From Castanea sativa (taxonomy: Eukaryota; Streptophyta; Magnoliopsida; Fagales; Fagaceae), in the NCBI RefSeq assembly GCF_040712315.1, contig NC_134022.1, positions 1,426,001-1,490,000 on the forward strand: DNA of 64,000 bases, written 5' to 3'. The translations under genes were made by a program, and so were the position numbers. Each line of letters starts with the position of its first letter. Position 1 is the first letter of the stretch. The notes beneath the pieces were generated by a model. It had not been told where the DNA came from. It did no database searches and worked only from the letters and a program-made list of their open reading frames with translations. Positions 49,004 to 60,120 of this stretch are shown here, one piece after another.

Positions 49004-51760
49004 GTTTGCAACACATCTCTCTCTCTCTCTCTGTCTGGCCACGCTAATGATCTCTTTTTTCTCATTGTCGTCTCACCTAGCCGTCTCGCCACGCCGATCT
49101 CGCCATCGTCGATTTCGCCACGCCAATCTCACCACGCTGATCTTGCCACTGATCACTGACCCACTTTGCGACGAAGAGGAACTCCAATGTGAAGGACACG
49201 GTGGCCAAAAGTGAAAACTTCCCTCAGCAACGGCGACGGAGGCGTGGGTTTGTGTTGGTGGTGGATGTGGGTTTGTTTGGTTTGGTGGATGTGTGCCGAT
49301 CTCTCTAGTTGAGTTTTTTTTTTTTTTTTTTTTAAGGTGGCGTTGGTGGATGTGGGTTTGTGCCGGTGGTGGCTGTGGTTATTGTTGCGGCAGTGGTGGT
49401 GGTGGTTGTTGTTGTTGTTGCTGTTGTTGTTGTTGATGATGATAATGATGATGGTGGTGGTGGTGATAGCAGGAGGAGTTAATATATTAGTTTAATGTGT
49501 AGTAAATATTATTTTAATGTATAGAATTGAAGGATAAAACATCTGATAAATGAGATGTTGTAAAATGATATGGTAAAATGATAAAGTAGGTGTTTGATGT
49601 GTTAAAATGACATGTTTTTGAAACATATGATGAAAATGCTCTAAGAAAGGGTGTAAGGTAGGCTCCCATTGGGTTCATTTATAGGTTTTCCAATAAACAA
49701 AAAAGGTAAGGATTTCGCAGTGGTCCAAGTCCATTGCGGTAGATGATGTAACTATAAATTTAATTATCTTAATAAAAAATTGTACTTTTCTTAATATATA
49801 TAAACAAACCCCTGGCCAAACCTTGAAACACTCGGGTTGTCATTCATTTAGAAAAGTGCAAACAGTGAAACTGGAAAAGGAAAATCAAATCCGTGTTCGA
49901 ATCTTTAAACCAATTCTTCTGGTAAATAAAATAGAAACTTTTCAATCAACTTTCTCCCAATCGGCCTAATAGGTGATCTTCAACTTCCTTTTATGGTAGA
50001 TTGATTTGCAAAAAAAAAAAGGATTTTTGAATCATATACTTGTTTTATAGACAGGAACCCTAGGACTTGAGATGGTGTGTTATTTATTCATGTAAGTAGA
50101 TTTGACTTTTTCTTCATAGAAATCAAATTCATTAGACTTTCAATATAAAAAATTTTAAACTCTTTTTGGGCTTTGTCATGGTCAGTTCGTTTGCATAGTT
50201 ATACAATTTTACAATACATGAGGTTAGGGATGTAAATCAAATCTTTAATGGGATTAAAATTTTATACTCACTACGTGATTTGTAATGTTAAAATTATATT
50301 TTTCAATTTCAATTAAGTTATGATTTGTATGTAGAATTAAGATTGTAGGTTATTTTGGATTGAGGTGGTTTTCTACAATGTACCTAACACTTTTCATCTT
50401 ATATTGCGATTTTATTGGCTTTTATCTTCAGAAAGTCAAAGTAATTTGAATATGAAGTTTTACTACTCATAAGTCATAACTCACTACATAAGTGAGTTGT
50501 GGCAAAAGTTATGCTACTTCTTATGGCATTAGACTCTTTGAATTTGAGAAAAATTATAATCAAAATTTGGACCTCTAGAGATAAGGTGATAGCTATGTTG
50601 CCTTCCATTATATAAGAAGTGTGGTTAGGTGGTTTTATTAAAGCTATATATGCGCGTGTGTGTGTGTTTGTTTTTTTTTAAAGGGATTGCTAACAACTTG
50701 TTTGGATGGACAAAGGAGAAAGAAAGAGGAATAAAGGGTGGGGCAGGTTTCATGAACCCTATTTGCTGGGACAAACTTAGACGGGGCTAGTTTTGAGGTT
50801 TTAGCATTTTTTTTTTTTTTGGTATATTTAAATATTAATTAAATAATATAAATTTAACTTTTGATAATAAATTTGTGGAATAATGCCCCCTTTGTTTAAG
50901 TGGCTATCAAGTAATGCAGGTTGGATTTCAGTAATGAATTTTTCTGGAATGCTATTAATTTTGATGGCGATAGAAATGAAGGGCCTGATCACTTCCTAAT
51001 TCCTATGTGCTTGGAAAATTGGAAATTTTTACCGTTAAACTGTCGTAAATAAAGTAAAATGCATTAATAGAGTGTACAACATTTAAAAAGAGGATAATTT
51101 TTTTTTGTCTTAATTAAATTTTTTTACACTTCGAGACAAATAGACAATGCATTCTATTTGTCAATAAAAAGGGCCTTCATTTTTATTTTTATTTTGGTTA
51201 AAATTTCTAGTCTTGATTAAATTTTTGCACTTTGAGACAAACAGACAATATATTCTTTTTGTCAACAGAGGAAGCCGATCATTTGTTTATTTATTTATTG
51301 TTGGTTGAGAGGTCTCCAATTTTTTTTTTAGCTACAATATATATAGATATAAATATTATATTGTTCAATATGGTCCTTTCTTCCATTTGGGGGACCATTG
51401 CCTAAGTGACCAAAGGTTTGAGTAAATACATAACCTAAGAGCAAAGCTACATGTACAAAAAATTTCCCGTCTAAATTGTTATTAATTCTCATTTGGGCTT
51501 ACAACTGACAAATTTATCGTCTACTATTTACAACTCGCCACTTCAGTGATTACTAAACATTTTATGATTTTTTTTTTTTTTTTTACTCTAGCCTTAAGAG
51601 ACTTTGGGGCTATCCCTCTCATTTTTTTCCCCCTTAAAATAACTAGCATATATAATTATAATTATAAGTTTAAAGACCCAATAAATTTAATAACTATCCA
51701 AGCGATAAGTTATGATTGATGCACAATAAAAATTATATAAGTAGTGATTGAAAAAGATGT
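48640..51760. repeat. Segmental duplication, copy B (partner 10936-12868)
   Basis: Colinear with copy A, interrupted by the MITE at 48771-49641 and by about 360 bp at 51276-51637. It forms the 5' part of the second DPM2 unit; the pseudogene of that unit lies at 55853-56217. Confidence 0.8.
48771..49641. mobile_element. Tourist-like MITE with TAA duplication and an empty-site paralogue
   Basis: Termini GAGCACTCTCATC and GATGAAAATGCTC are imperfect inverted repeats, flanked by TAA at 48768-48770 and 49642-49644. The paralogous block A reads GCTACTGTAAGAAAGGGTGG at 11074-11093 with no insertion, showing the site before insertion with one TAA. The 871-bp interior has (CT)n runs, a GC-richer region and GTT/GAT trinucleotide repeats, but no transposase. 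Confidence 0.92.
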
Positions 51761-51858
51761 TATACTAATCACAATTTAATTTAAATAAATTGTGAAATTA
51801 ATTATGTATGTATGTAGCATTGTTGATATATACACAAATTTTAAAATTTAGTGCTAAG

Positions 51859-51891
<33 letters not shown>

Positions 51892-52272
51892 TTGGCCTCC
51901 GTCCCTTAAAAATATACAATTCTTATCAACAAAAAAAAAAAAAAAAAATTACAATTAACCTACATATATGACATATTATATATGTGCGCCAAACCTTTTG
52001 GCCATTGCGCCACAAAAAATAAAGGAAAACCTCTCCGTCTCTGGACAATACCCGCTAAGTAAATTACTTTGGTCTAAAACCAAAAAAAACAAAGCAAATC
52101 ACAAAACCCTACCAAAACAAGTTAGAAAACCCAGAAATCACTCTCTCGCTCAGTCCGCCGTGTCACCTCTCCAGTCGAATCGGCTGAGGTTTGCTCATGA
52201 CTCTCTCATCTCTCTTTTTTGGTCTCTGATTATCTCTGAACTGTCATAACTGATAAGTGTGAAAACTTGACT

Positions 52273-52275
<3 letters not shown>

Positions 52276-52317
<42 letters not shown>
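52276..52317. repeat. (CT)n microsatellite
   Basis: About twenty-one CT units in the presumed leader intron of the following hAT gene. Confidence 0.9.
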
Positions 52318-52324
<7 letters not shown>

Positions 52325-52525
52325 ATAATACTCTAATGAAATAATGGGAATTATGAAGTGCCCAACTGGGTACTCTTTAAATTGAGTTGAGCGGTCATTG
52401 ACTAGTAGTGTGTGTGTATATCTAGATATGCTGTTAATGGAATGAAAATTTTTTTATGTAGGATAAATCCATATAAATCCCTATAATATGATTAATTAAT
52501 ATGAATTTTATTTGACTTGTAGATC

Positions 52526-54502
52526 ATGGGAAAGTCAACTACAATGTTTGATTATTTCAAAAGAAAAAATACAGATAATTTAGAAGCCAAAACTGATGAT
52601 CCCGCGTTGCCAAGTGCTAGTGCTGATGATGTCCAAATGTCTGAAAATTCCAACTCATTTCATAGAGTTTTGGAGAGCTCTTGTGAGGGTAATCAAGTGC
52701 TTGACAATGAGCGGCTGCTATTAAAGGTCACGATTGATGTTGTCAGATTTCTTGCATTCCAAGGTCTTCTGTTTGATGATTTCACTGGTTTAATCAGTCA
52801 TGAAAATTTCCGTGCATTCTTGGATTTGGTGGCATCATTTAATGAAAAGGTTACTGAAGCGATGAATAAAGCTCCCGAGAATGCGTCTTACACATCACCT
52901 GAAATCCTAAGAGAAATTTTACATGTTTTTTCAAACAAGGTGAGAAAGTCAATTCGTGAAGAAATTGGTGATGCAAAGTTTTGCATAATTGTTGATAAAG
53001 CTTATGATGTGTCATTGAATGATATAATTGCCATTGTTTTAAGGTTTGTAGACAAAGACGGCTTTGTGCAAGAACGTTTTTTTGGGTTAGTTCATGTCTC
53101 CAACTTTTCGGCATTAACCCTAAAAGATGGGATATATTCTGTTTTGTCTCATCATTGTCTAAATATCCAAAATATTCGAGGACAGGGGTATAACAGAGCA
53201 AGTGATATGAGAGGGGAGTGGAGTGGATTACAAGCTTTAGTTTCAAATGATTGTCCACATGCTTACCACATCCATTGTTTTGTACATTGCCTGCAATTAG
53301 CGTTAGCGGCAGCATCAAAAAACGTAATCCCTGTTCAAAGTTTTTTCATGAAATTAACTTCTGTTGTCAATGTTGTTGGTGAGTGTAATGAGAAACTAAA
53401 GAGTTCTTATGCTGCTGAAATTGCACATATGATTGACATGGTTGAGCTTGAATCTGGAAGGGGATTTGATGAGATCAGCACTTTGCAATGGGCTGGAGAT
53501 ACTCGTCGGAGTTCTCACTTGAAATCATTTTCTAGCTTGATAAAAATATTCAGTCCAATATGTGAAATTTTACTTAATGTCATTGATGATGAAACTAGTT
53601 CCCAACGAGGAGAGGCAGACTTAACCTATGAGGAATTGATATCATTTGAATTTGTGTTCGTTTTGCATCTAATGAAAGAAGTTATGGAGATCACTAATTC
53701 GTTTTGTCAAGCTTTGCAATGCCAGTCTCAAAACATTTTAAATGTCTTGCATTTTGTTTCATTCACCAAAGTACTTATCCAAAAATTTGGAGATGATGGA
53801 TGGGATGGCTTACTTACCACTGTGAAATCATTTTGTGAGGCATGCAACATAGATGTCCCAGATATGAATGCTCGTTATGTTCGGTTTCGAGGTCTAGCTC
53901 GCCATCGTCATCAACAAGATTACTTTACAATTGAGCATCATTACCGAGTAGATATTTTTAATGCTACAATAGATTCTATAATTCAAGAATTAAATCGTCG
54001 GTTTAGTGAGCATGTAGTAGAACTGCTTCGTCTTAGCTCAGCTCTTGATCCTAGAGAAGCATGTGAATCTTTTAGAATCGAAGATATTTTATTGTTGGTA
54101 AACAAGTTTTATCCACAAGACTTCACAGACCTAGAAAAGCAACAACTGAAAGTGGAACTTGATCATTATGAGCATGATGTAGTTCGGCATCTGGACTTCA
54201 AAAAGCTGTCAAGTATTTCTGAATTGTGCCAATGGTTGGCAAAATCTAGAAAATCAATAGACTACCATCTCATTTATAGAGTGGTTATACTTGTGCTTAC
54301 TCTTCCAGTTTCTATTGCAACTACGGAGCGAGCATTTTCAGCCATGAATATTGTCAAAACTTGGCTTGTAGACAAAGTGCAAGATGATTTTCTGGCGGAC
54401 TCTTTGATTTTGTATATAGAGAAGGAGACTGCTGCAAAATTTAGTTTAGAATCAATCATCGATGATTTTCAAGATTTCAAAGAACGTCGAGTTCCATTTT
54501 GA
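52526..54502 (+). CDS. ZMYM1-like hAT transposase, intact ORF lacking its N-terminal zinc finger
   Basis: 658 codons are open from ATG 52526 to TGA. Architecture: a short N-terminus (FDYFKRK), a DUF4371-type RNase H-like region from about residue 65 to 290, a helical insertion, and a hAT C-terminal dimerisation domain at about 560-640 with the hallmark TTERAFSAM (599-607). Relatives I know carry a TTF/MYM-type zinc finger between the N-terminus and this domain; here residues 14-60 hold none. Asp157 (IVDKA) is kept, but GQGYNRASD (219-227) has Asn223 where relatives have GQGYDGASN, so the probable second catalytic Asp is lost. An acceptor (TTGTAG) lies 3 bases before the ATG and a likely leader exon ends at 52188 (GCTGAG|GTTTGC). 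Terminal inverted repeats were not found. Open and apparently expressed in design, but probably inactive as a transposase. Confidence 0.8.
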   Translation: MGKSTTMFDYFKRKNTDNLEAKTDDPALPSASADDVQMSENSNSFHRVLESSCEGNQVLDNERLLLKVTIDVVRFLAFQGLLFDDFTGLISHENFRAFLDLVASFNEKVTEAMNKAPENASYTSPEILREILHVFSNKVRKSIREEIGDAKFCIIVDKAYDVSLNDIIAIVLRFVDKDGFVQERFFGLVHVSNFSALTLKDGIYSVLSHHCLNIQNIRGQGYNRASDMRGEWSGLQALVSNDCPHAYHIHCFVHCLQLALAAASKNVIPVQSFFMKLTSVVNVVGECNEKLKSSYAAEIAHMIDMVELESGRGFDEISTLQWAGDTRRSSHLKSFSSLIKIFSPICEILLNVIDDETSSQRGEADLTYEELISFEFVFVLHLMKEVMEITNSFCQALQCQSQNILNVLHFVSFTKVLIQKFGDDGWDGLLTTVKSFCEACNIDVPDMNARYVRFRGLARHRHQQDYFTIEHHYRVDIFNATIDSIIQELNRRFSEHVVELLRLSSALDPREACESFRIEDILLLVNKFYPQDFTDLEKQQLKVELDHYEHDVVRHLDFKKLSSISELCQWLAKSRKSIDYHLIYRVVILVLTLPVSIATTERAFSAMNIVKTWLVDKVQDDFLADSLILYIEKETAAKFSLESIIDDFQDFKERRVPF

Positions 54503-55129
54503 TAGACAAGTGAGTTAAATTTTAAAATGTTGATAGCAATGCTTATTTTGTTTTTTCACTTTCATTGATATTTTCTTAATAATGAATAGAGATGTTACGT
54601 ATCTTACTCCTATCCCCTCGTCTCAATTTATATCTATTTCTTAAAAAAAATAAGTGAAGCAAAAGATAGTAATAATTGTTAATTTATATGACCATTGCCC
54701 TACCCTTTCCTCGCCTTAATTTTTTTAAACATCCTAATTTAGAGAAGGTATATTAATTCCTCTTCCCCCTACTTAATTTTTAAAATATCAAAACAAGGGG
54801 AAAGGATAACTATTCCCCTCCCTCACTTCTCACCACTCTCCAAACTTCCAAACATATTGTACAAGTATTTTGTGGGGACCTGAACTTTATGGTTAATCTT
54901 AGAAATTTGAAGATGAGATTTTAGTGTTTGACTATGCTTTTGGAAATGTCATTGTGAGTGCAGATTGCTTTTCACAGTAAATAGGACTGTAGTATTGATA
55001 ATTACTAAATTTTGTAGAATTAACAAAGTTTTTTCACTGTTGATATAATTTTAGTCAACCTGTTGGTATACACATGTAGTTATAGGAGCTAAATATGTGA
55101 AGTTCATGAAGAGGGACTTTTAGGTCTTT
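54503..55129. other. 3' flank of the hAT gene, no other gene
   Basis: AT-rich; no terminus of the transposon could be identified. Confidence 0.35.
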
Positions 55130-55852
55130 TTGAAGGATCTATTCTTTAGAGAGGGGAGGGAGGTGGGGGAGAAGTTGGGGAAGGAGAGTTGGGCATGGGG
55201 ATTCTGTCATGATTGATAGAAGCTTTAAAAAAAGTAATGGTGACATTCGTTAATTTTTGTTGGGGGGGGGGGGGGGGTGTTATTGTCAAACCCTGTTAAT
55301 GGTTATGGATGCTTGAATACTTTCTAAAGCTAAAAGAACTGAAAATTGTTGTTGGCATTGATAATTGAATATATGATCGTGAGAAAGTTTCCCTACTCTA
55401 GTATAAATCCACATATGCATGTGCTTTAGTTCTTGGATGCTTTTCCCTCTTTTTTCTCCATTTTTTTTCCTTTCACAATGAATATTATGTCACCCAGATA
55501 TGTGTTACCTGTGTATGCACTAGGTATTAATTTATGGCTGGGACTGGGAGGTTCCCTCCTCTTTCTAGATATCCAATTTTGATTCAGTTTGAAGCTCATT
55601 TATGTACAAAGGGACTAGATATCCAATTTCCAGGCTTTGATTCCATGCAACCTTGAGGGTTCTCTTGTTGTTTTAAATTTTTGTGGGTGAAGAAGAAGAG
55701 AAGGGGGGGTGGGATTGTTTACATTTGCCCATTTGTCTTTGATATTATGATATTTATTAATGTTTGATCAAAGTGTCTGCTACTACATGCGCAGTTGCTG
55801 ATTTGTCTTCTTTGTACTTGCATTACATGCAGTGAAAGCCACCAACATCGGG

Positions 55853-56217
55853 ATGTAATTAGCAGATAGGCAAGTTGGGTTTCTATTATCTGCTCAGTTT
55901 ATCCATATTCATGTATTATACTTTCTGGATCATCATTCTTTGTCAGTTACTTTCAATTTAATTTGATCCATACTTTTACAAATCTCCAACCAAAAAGATA
56001 AAAGGGGAAAAAATGCTGTATAAGCTACCTATTGACATTTGATTCATATCTTGTGATTTTTCAGCCATTTGAAGATAGTGATCACTTCATCCACAAGGAT
56101 TTCATACCATAAGAATATGCTATACTAGTACCCCTTTTTGCCAGTGTGGTGTGTCTCTGTTTCTTATGTGTGTTTATTGGATTAGTGATGCTCAAATCAA
56201 AAAAGAAGAAGACTTGA
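55853..56217 (+). pseudogene. DPM2 pseudogene
   Basis: Copy of the DPM2 gene with both coding exons and the intron position preserved. Breaks: codon 2 is TAA (GAA in the working copy), exon 1 has indels after GGGTTTCTATTATCTG, the donor is altered (CTTTGTCAG in place of CTGGTTAG), and the Gln codon after ATACCA is TAA (56110-56112). The leader acceptor TTACAG has become TTACAT. The C-terminal KSKKKK stretch is still readable. Not functional. Confidence 0.9.
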
Positions 56218-56739
56218 TGCAAAATTTCTTCCACTTTTCACTTCTTCGGAGAGTAACTTAGAAATCTACTTATTTTCCTTGTTTGTTTTTCCTCCCCCAA
56301 CACCTTTTCTAGTCTGGATGATTGTTTAGTTTTGGATTTGTTGCAGCTGGCAGATTTTGTATATCTGTATCATTTCTAGTACTATTGGAAGCTCACATGT
56401 CAGTCTGTTATCTTAGGGCTAAAATGAACTACCGCATTTACTTCATTTTGGTTATAATTTGTCTATGGTTGTTATCTCTCTACGTACTGCATTCCTTTGC
56501 TGGGCACACTGCGCTTAATGGTTTTGGTACCACTGTTGCATAACTTCAAACCACTTTAGTTTGTAAAAAGTTGTTTTGTAGGTGTAGCATCCATATTTTC
56601 TTATTTTCTTTTTACTTATTTTGCCCCTCCTTATAAAGGTTTTTTTTTGGGTATGATTTTCATTGTTAGTTAATGACATAGTACTTACGTAGAAGGCAAA
56701 ATATCATTTCTGAACATGTTCTAAGTCAGATTCGTGCTA

Positions 56740-56940
56740 TAGTAAGGGTGGCTCCAAATTAAAAAGTAAGTAAACTATTCAGTTTATTTTTGCTATTATT
56801 TATGGGTCTTACTACACTTTTTGATACTATTCATAGGTCTTACTGTATTATTTCAGCTAATTTTGACATTTATCTATAATATTTTCAATAAAAAATTTTT
56901 AGTTTCAGCAAAATAAACGAATCCTAAACAGAATCTAAGT
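56740..56940. mobile_element. Decayed MITE, relative of 38750-38947 in opposite orientation
   Basis: TTTATTTTTGCTATTATTTA..., CATAGGTCTTACTGTA and GTTTCAGCAAAATAAACG match the reverse complement of the element at 38750. The termini are degraded, and no target duplication is visible. Confidence 0.5.
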
Positions 56941-57538
56941 AGTATCTACGTGCTATTCCATGATATGTCATTTTCAATTCTTATATAGGTCATTTTGATG
57001 GTAAAATTTAAATTTTTTATGTTAAATGTTGGATTGTATTAGTTTCCCTGATTTGCCACACTTTTTTAACAAGATATAGGATGTAAAACTGGTGGTGAAA
57101 ATTGAGGATGATAAAGGTCAAGTAAGGATTTAAGGTTACTGTATAGAAGGATTTTGTCAATGAGTTATAGGCTTATAGCTTAAATGGCATCTCCACAGAT
57201 AAGGTTTATTCCATAGGTTTTAACCGCAATGAGGCCAAGTGGGAAGACAAATTTTTGAATCATCAAAAGAATGGAAAAATTATACTTTACCATACTAAAC
57301 TATATGCTTTGCAGTCTAAACTTTTCAAATGTACATTTTGCACCTTAAATTATTCCTTGTTAACACTTTACACCTCGACCTTAATTTTGTTGTTAACTTG
57401 GATGAAAATTCAAAATTTAGGATGCAAAGTATAATTAATTAGGGTGGTAAAGTGTAATTTTCAAGTTATAAAAGAAGAATAAACATGAGCTTAATTGCTT
57501 TGTTTGGTGCTAGAGAGAATTCAAACTTTACCAAGTAA

Positions 57539-58057
57539 TCTATATCTATATATATCTAAAAATTAAAACGTAGCATTTTTTGTTACTATGCTCCAGTTGA
57601 GCGACATTAACATCCACGTCATTATCTTTTTTCTTTTTAATTTTCCTATAATTTTTTTTAACATTTATTTTTTTAATATTTATACTTCTCCAACCTTTCT
57701 CCATTCTTTACATTTTCATCTCCCCACTACTTCTTCAATATTTCTCCCTCCCTTACCTTTTTATCTCTCAAATATCCTCTATATTAATATCATTCATCCT
57801 CTTTACCTTCATCTTCCTTTATTTTTATCTCTTCTTATTCACACCCTTTTACTATAAATTTGTCACTATCTCTTCCATTCTAGGCATAGTTTTCCCTCAC
57901 AAAAAAAAAGTTTCTCTCTCTCTCTCTCTCGGTGGATTTTTTTTTTAATTTTTCTTGCATCTCTGTTTTAGGTTAATAATTTTTTATATTCTTTAAAACT
58001 TTACTTTGGGTTAATGCAATTTAATTTTGTTTTTCAAATTTTCGTTGTTTTAATTTT

Positions 58058-58091
<34 letters not shown>

Positions 58092-59015
58092 TGTTAAATG
58101 TTATCCTATTGTGTTATAAAGAATTAAATATAGCATATAAAAATATAATATTATTCTATTACATAGCATGATTTAGATAATTTGGTATTTATTGTAATTT
58201 GGTATTTATTCTATTACATAGCATAATTTTTTATAGTGCTCAATTTAGATGTTAAACTATGAGATTTTACTAATTTTTGTTTATTTTTTAATCATTTGTC
58301 GTTGACAAAGTACTTTTAATAGTTGTATTAGAAGTACTTTATAATGCCATTTATTTAGAGAAAAACAGAGGTTAGTCAAACGAAAATAATCGAATGGGTG
58401 ACAAATTTTAGTTTTTGCAATTTTATTTCAAATATTATTATTATTTTATAACAATGCATATATGGTAATTTAATTCTTAGATTTTGCTAATAATTTTTTA
58501 TTTGATAATATGTTTTGGGTGGACGAAATTACAATTTCTGCAAAGAAAACAACCTTAATAGATTGATTATCAACAACATATTGTTTTCCTAATTGGTCCA
58601 ATTAATTATTGTTAAGTTTTATTAATTTTTTTAGTTATGTTTCTCGGTATTTTGGATTGTAGGCAGAAAAAATATGGTTTGAGAATGTTTGTTTAAAACT
58701 AAAAGAATAATTTTCAAATTTTATATTCTTTTTATTTATTCACAAAATGTTATAAATAACTTTTATTAAAAAAATGAATATTTTTGTTAACTTGCTTTTT
58801 GAATTTTTTAGAAAAATTGTATTGTTTTCATTTTGATATGACAAAATTTATATTTATGATTATTACTATATTGCATTTATGATTGTTCCTATAATAAATA
58901 AAAATATGATTACGAAATACATTACTCTTTATTAAATTAGTTTAAATTGTAAAAAAAAATTAATAAAATTACAATAAAAATAATTATCACTCGCAACGCG
59001 TAGGTTTGCAGCTAG
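57539..59015 (+). mobile_element. Non-autonomous Helitron
   Basis: It starts with TC (TCTATATCTATATATATC) after an A at 57538 and ends with CTAG at 59012-59015 followed by T, the A|T target rule of Helitrons. Just before the end, CGCAACGCGTAGGTTTGC can form a small GC-containing hairpin. The 1477-bp interior has CT-rich microsatellites and AT-rich sequence, with no Rep/helicase. The 5' part recurs at 29858. Confidence 0.7.
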
Positions 59016-59087
59016 TAATAATAATAATGGCAAGACCAGCAAGTGCAGTTCTGAGGCTAGATGAATCAAGTTTCTGTTTCTCAAATC

Positions 59088-59510
59088 TTAGACACAAGCA
59101 ATTACATTCTGAAAGCAATGAAAGATTGCTGTGATAAATTGTATCTAAATAAGAAACTAATAAGATCTAACAAAATAAAAAGCTAAGTGAAGGAATGTAC
59201 TTTAAACTAATGTAGAAAAGGAGGACATAAACTATTTGCATTCCAAACCTGGGAAGATGCAGCATCAACAAAGAAGGTGAGGACTCGGTTGCTGTCTCTG
59301 CGTGCAACAAATATTAGAAAATAGGACACAAATTACAATGGCTTAAAAATGCAATAATCAAATTACAAGAATGTAAGAACAAATAGTGATTGATCATGCT
59401 TACTAATATTCATGTCGATAACAACCTAGACATTACCAAAGAGCCAGCACAAGAAGAAGAATGAAACCCTGTAGGCCATCGCTAACGTAGTCAAGTAAAT
59501 ACCGTGTGGA
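59088..59510 (-). pseudogene. C-terminal exon remnants of an unrecognised membrane protein
   Basis: Three minus-strand pieces with matching splice signals. The first exon ends at 59437 (..GLQGFILLLVLAL then TG|GTAATG). The second is 59297-59249 (CGCAG|A..CAG|GTTTGG) and reads DSNRVLTFFVDAASSQ. The third is 59108-59088 (TTTCAG|..) and reads NVIACV then TAA. The first is strongly hydrophobic, like a last transmembrane helix. Joining exon 1 to exon 2 creates TGA at the junction, and an in-frame TGA lies upstream of YLLDYVSDG. So this is a decayed fragment or I have misjudged one splice site. Family not recognised. Confidence 0.35.
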
Positions 59511-59550
59511 TCACGACGTGGAATCACTAATCAAAGCTTGCAAATTGAAC

Positions 59551-60120
59551 AAAGATCCGTTTGAATACCGTTTATTTTGAACGTGTTTGGATATACGTTG
59601 CGTTTACTGCATTTGCGTTCCTGCATTTCACATTTTTTTTTTTTTTGTTGTTGTTGCTGCAGCACGTGTTTCAGGGGGACAAACGGCTACTATTCATGAA
59701 CAGTAGTAGTATATTTCTGACTTTTCAGCCACTTTTCTTCTATGAACAGTGCATTTGTGCACTGTTTACGGACCCACAAACTTCATTTTCAGCCATTTTT
59801 TATTAAAAATGGGTTCCACAATACTATTTACACATTTAAAAATTATTTTACTACAGTGTTTTCTGTTTTCAGCAATAAGTTCTATCCAAACACACCCTTT
59901 GTTGAAAACTGAAAACATTGTAGGAAAATAATTTTTAAATGTGTGAATAGTACTGTAAGACCCATTTTTAATTTTTTTTTTCTAAATAAAGTAGTTGTGG
60001 GTTGCGTAAACAGTGCATAATATCTCCTGAACAGTGTAATTCGCGTGCATCAAATAAAAAAAAAAAAAAGAAACGTCAGACGCAAACGTTGGCTTTTCAT
60101 CCGGATCCAAATGCCACCTA
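59551..60120. mobile_element. Nested MITE cluster
   Basis: GTGTTTGGATATAC near 59584 and TTCTATCCAAACAC near 59880-59895 form an inverted pair bounding one element. TTTTTAAATGTGTGAATAGTACTG at 59933 is inverted relative to 59828-59850, and the right end ..CATCCGGATCCAAATGCC at about 60100-60118 is a second terminus. The motif CATGAACAGTAGT recurs. Boundaries and order of insertion are unresolved. Confidence 0.5.

Larger units (their letters stand above)
55130..57200. repeat. Duplicated DPM2 locus, 3' part
   Basis: 55130-55530 is homologous to 3000-3450, and 55560-57200 to about 9535-11060, in the same order and orientation. The roughly 6 kb lying between those two segments in the working DPM2 locus (LINE, MITE, unrecognised remnant) is absent here. 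Confidence 0.75.

Noticed and set aside
48930..49214. 94-codon open frame starting in a CT microsatellite
   Set aside because: It is within the MITE at 48771-49641 and reads a Leu/Ser repeat; not a gene.
52851..53318. 155-codon minus-strand open frame
   Set aside because: Antisense shadow of the 658-codon hAT ORF; no domain recognised.
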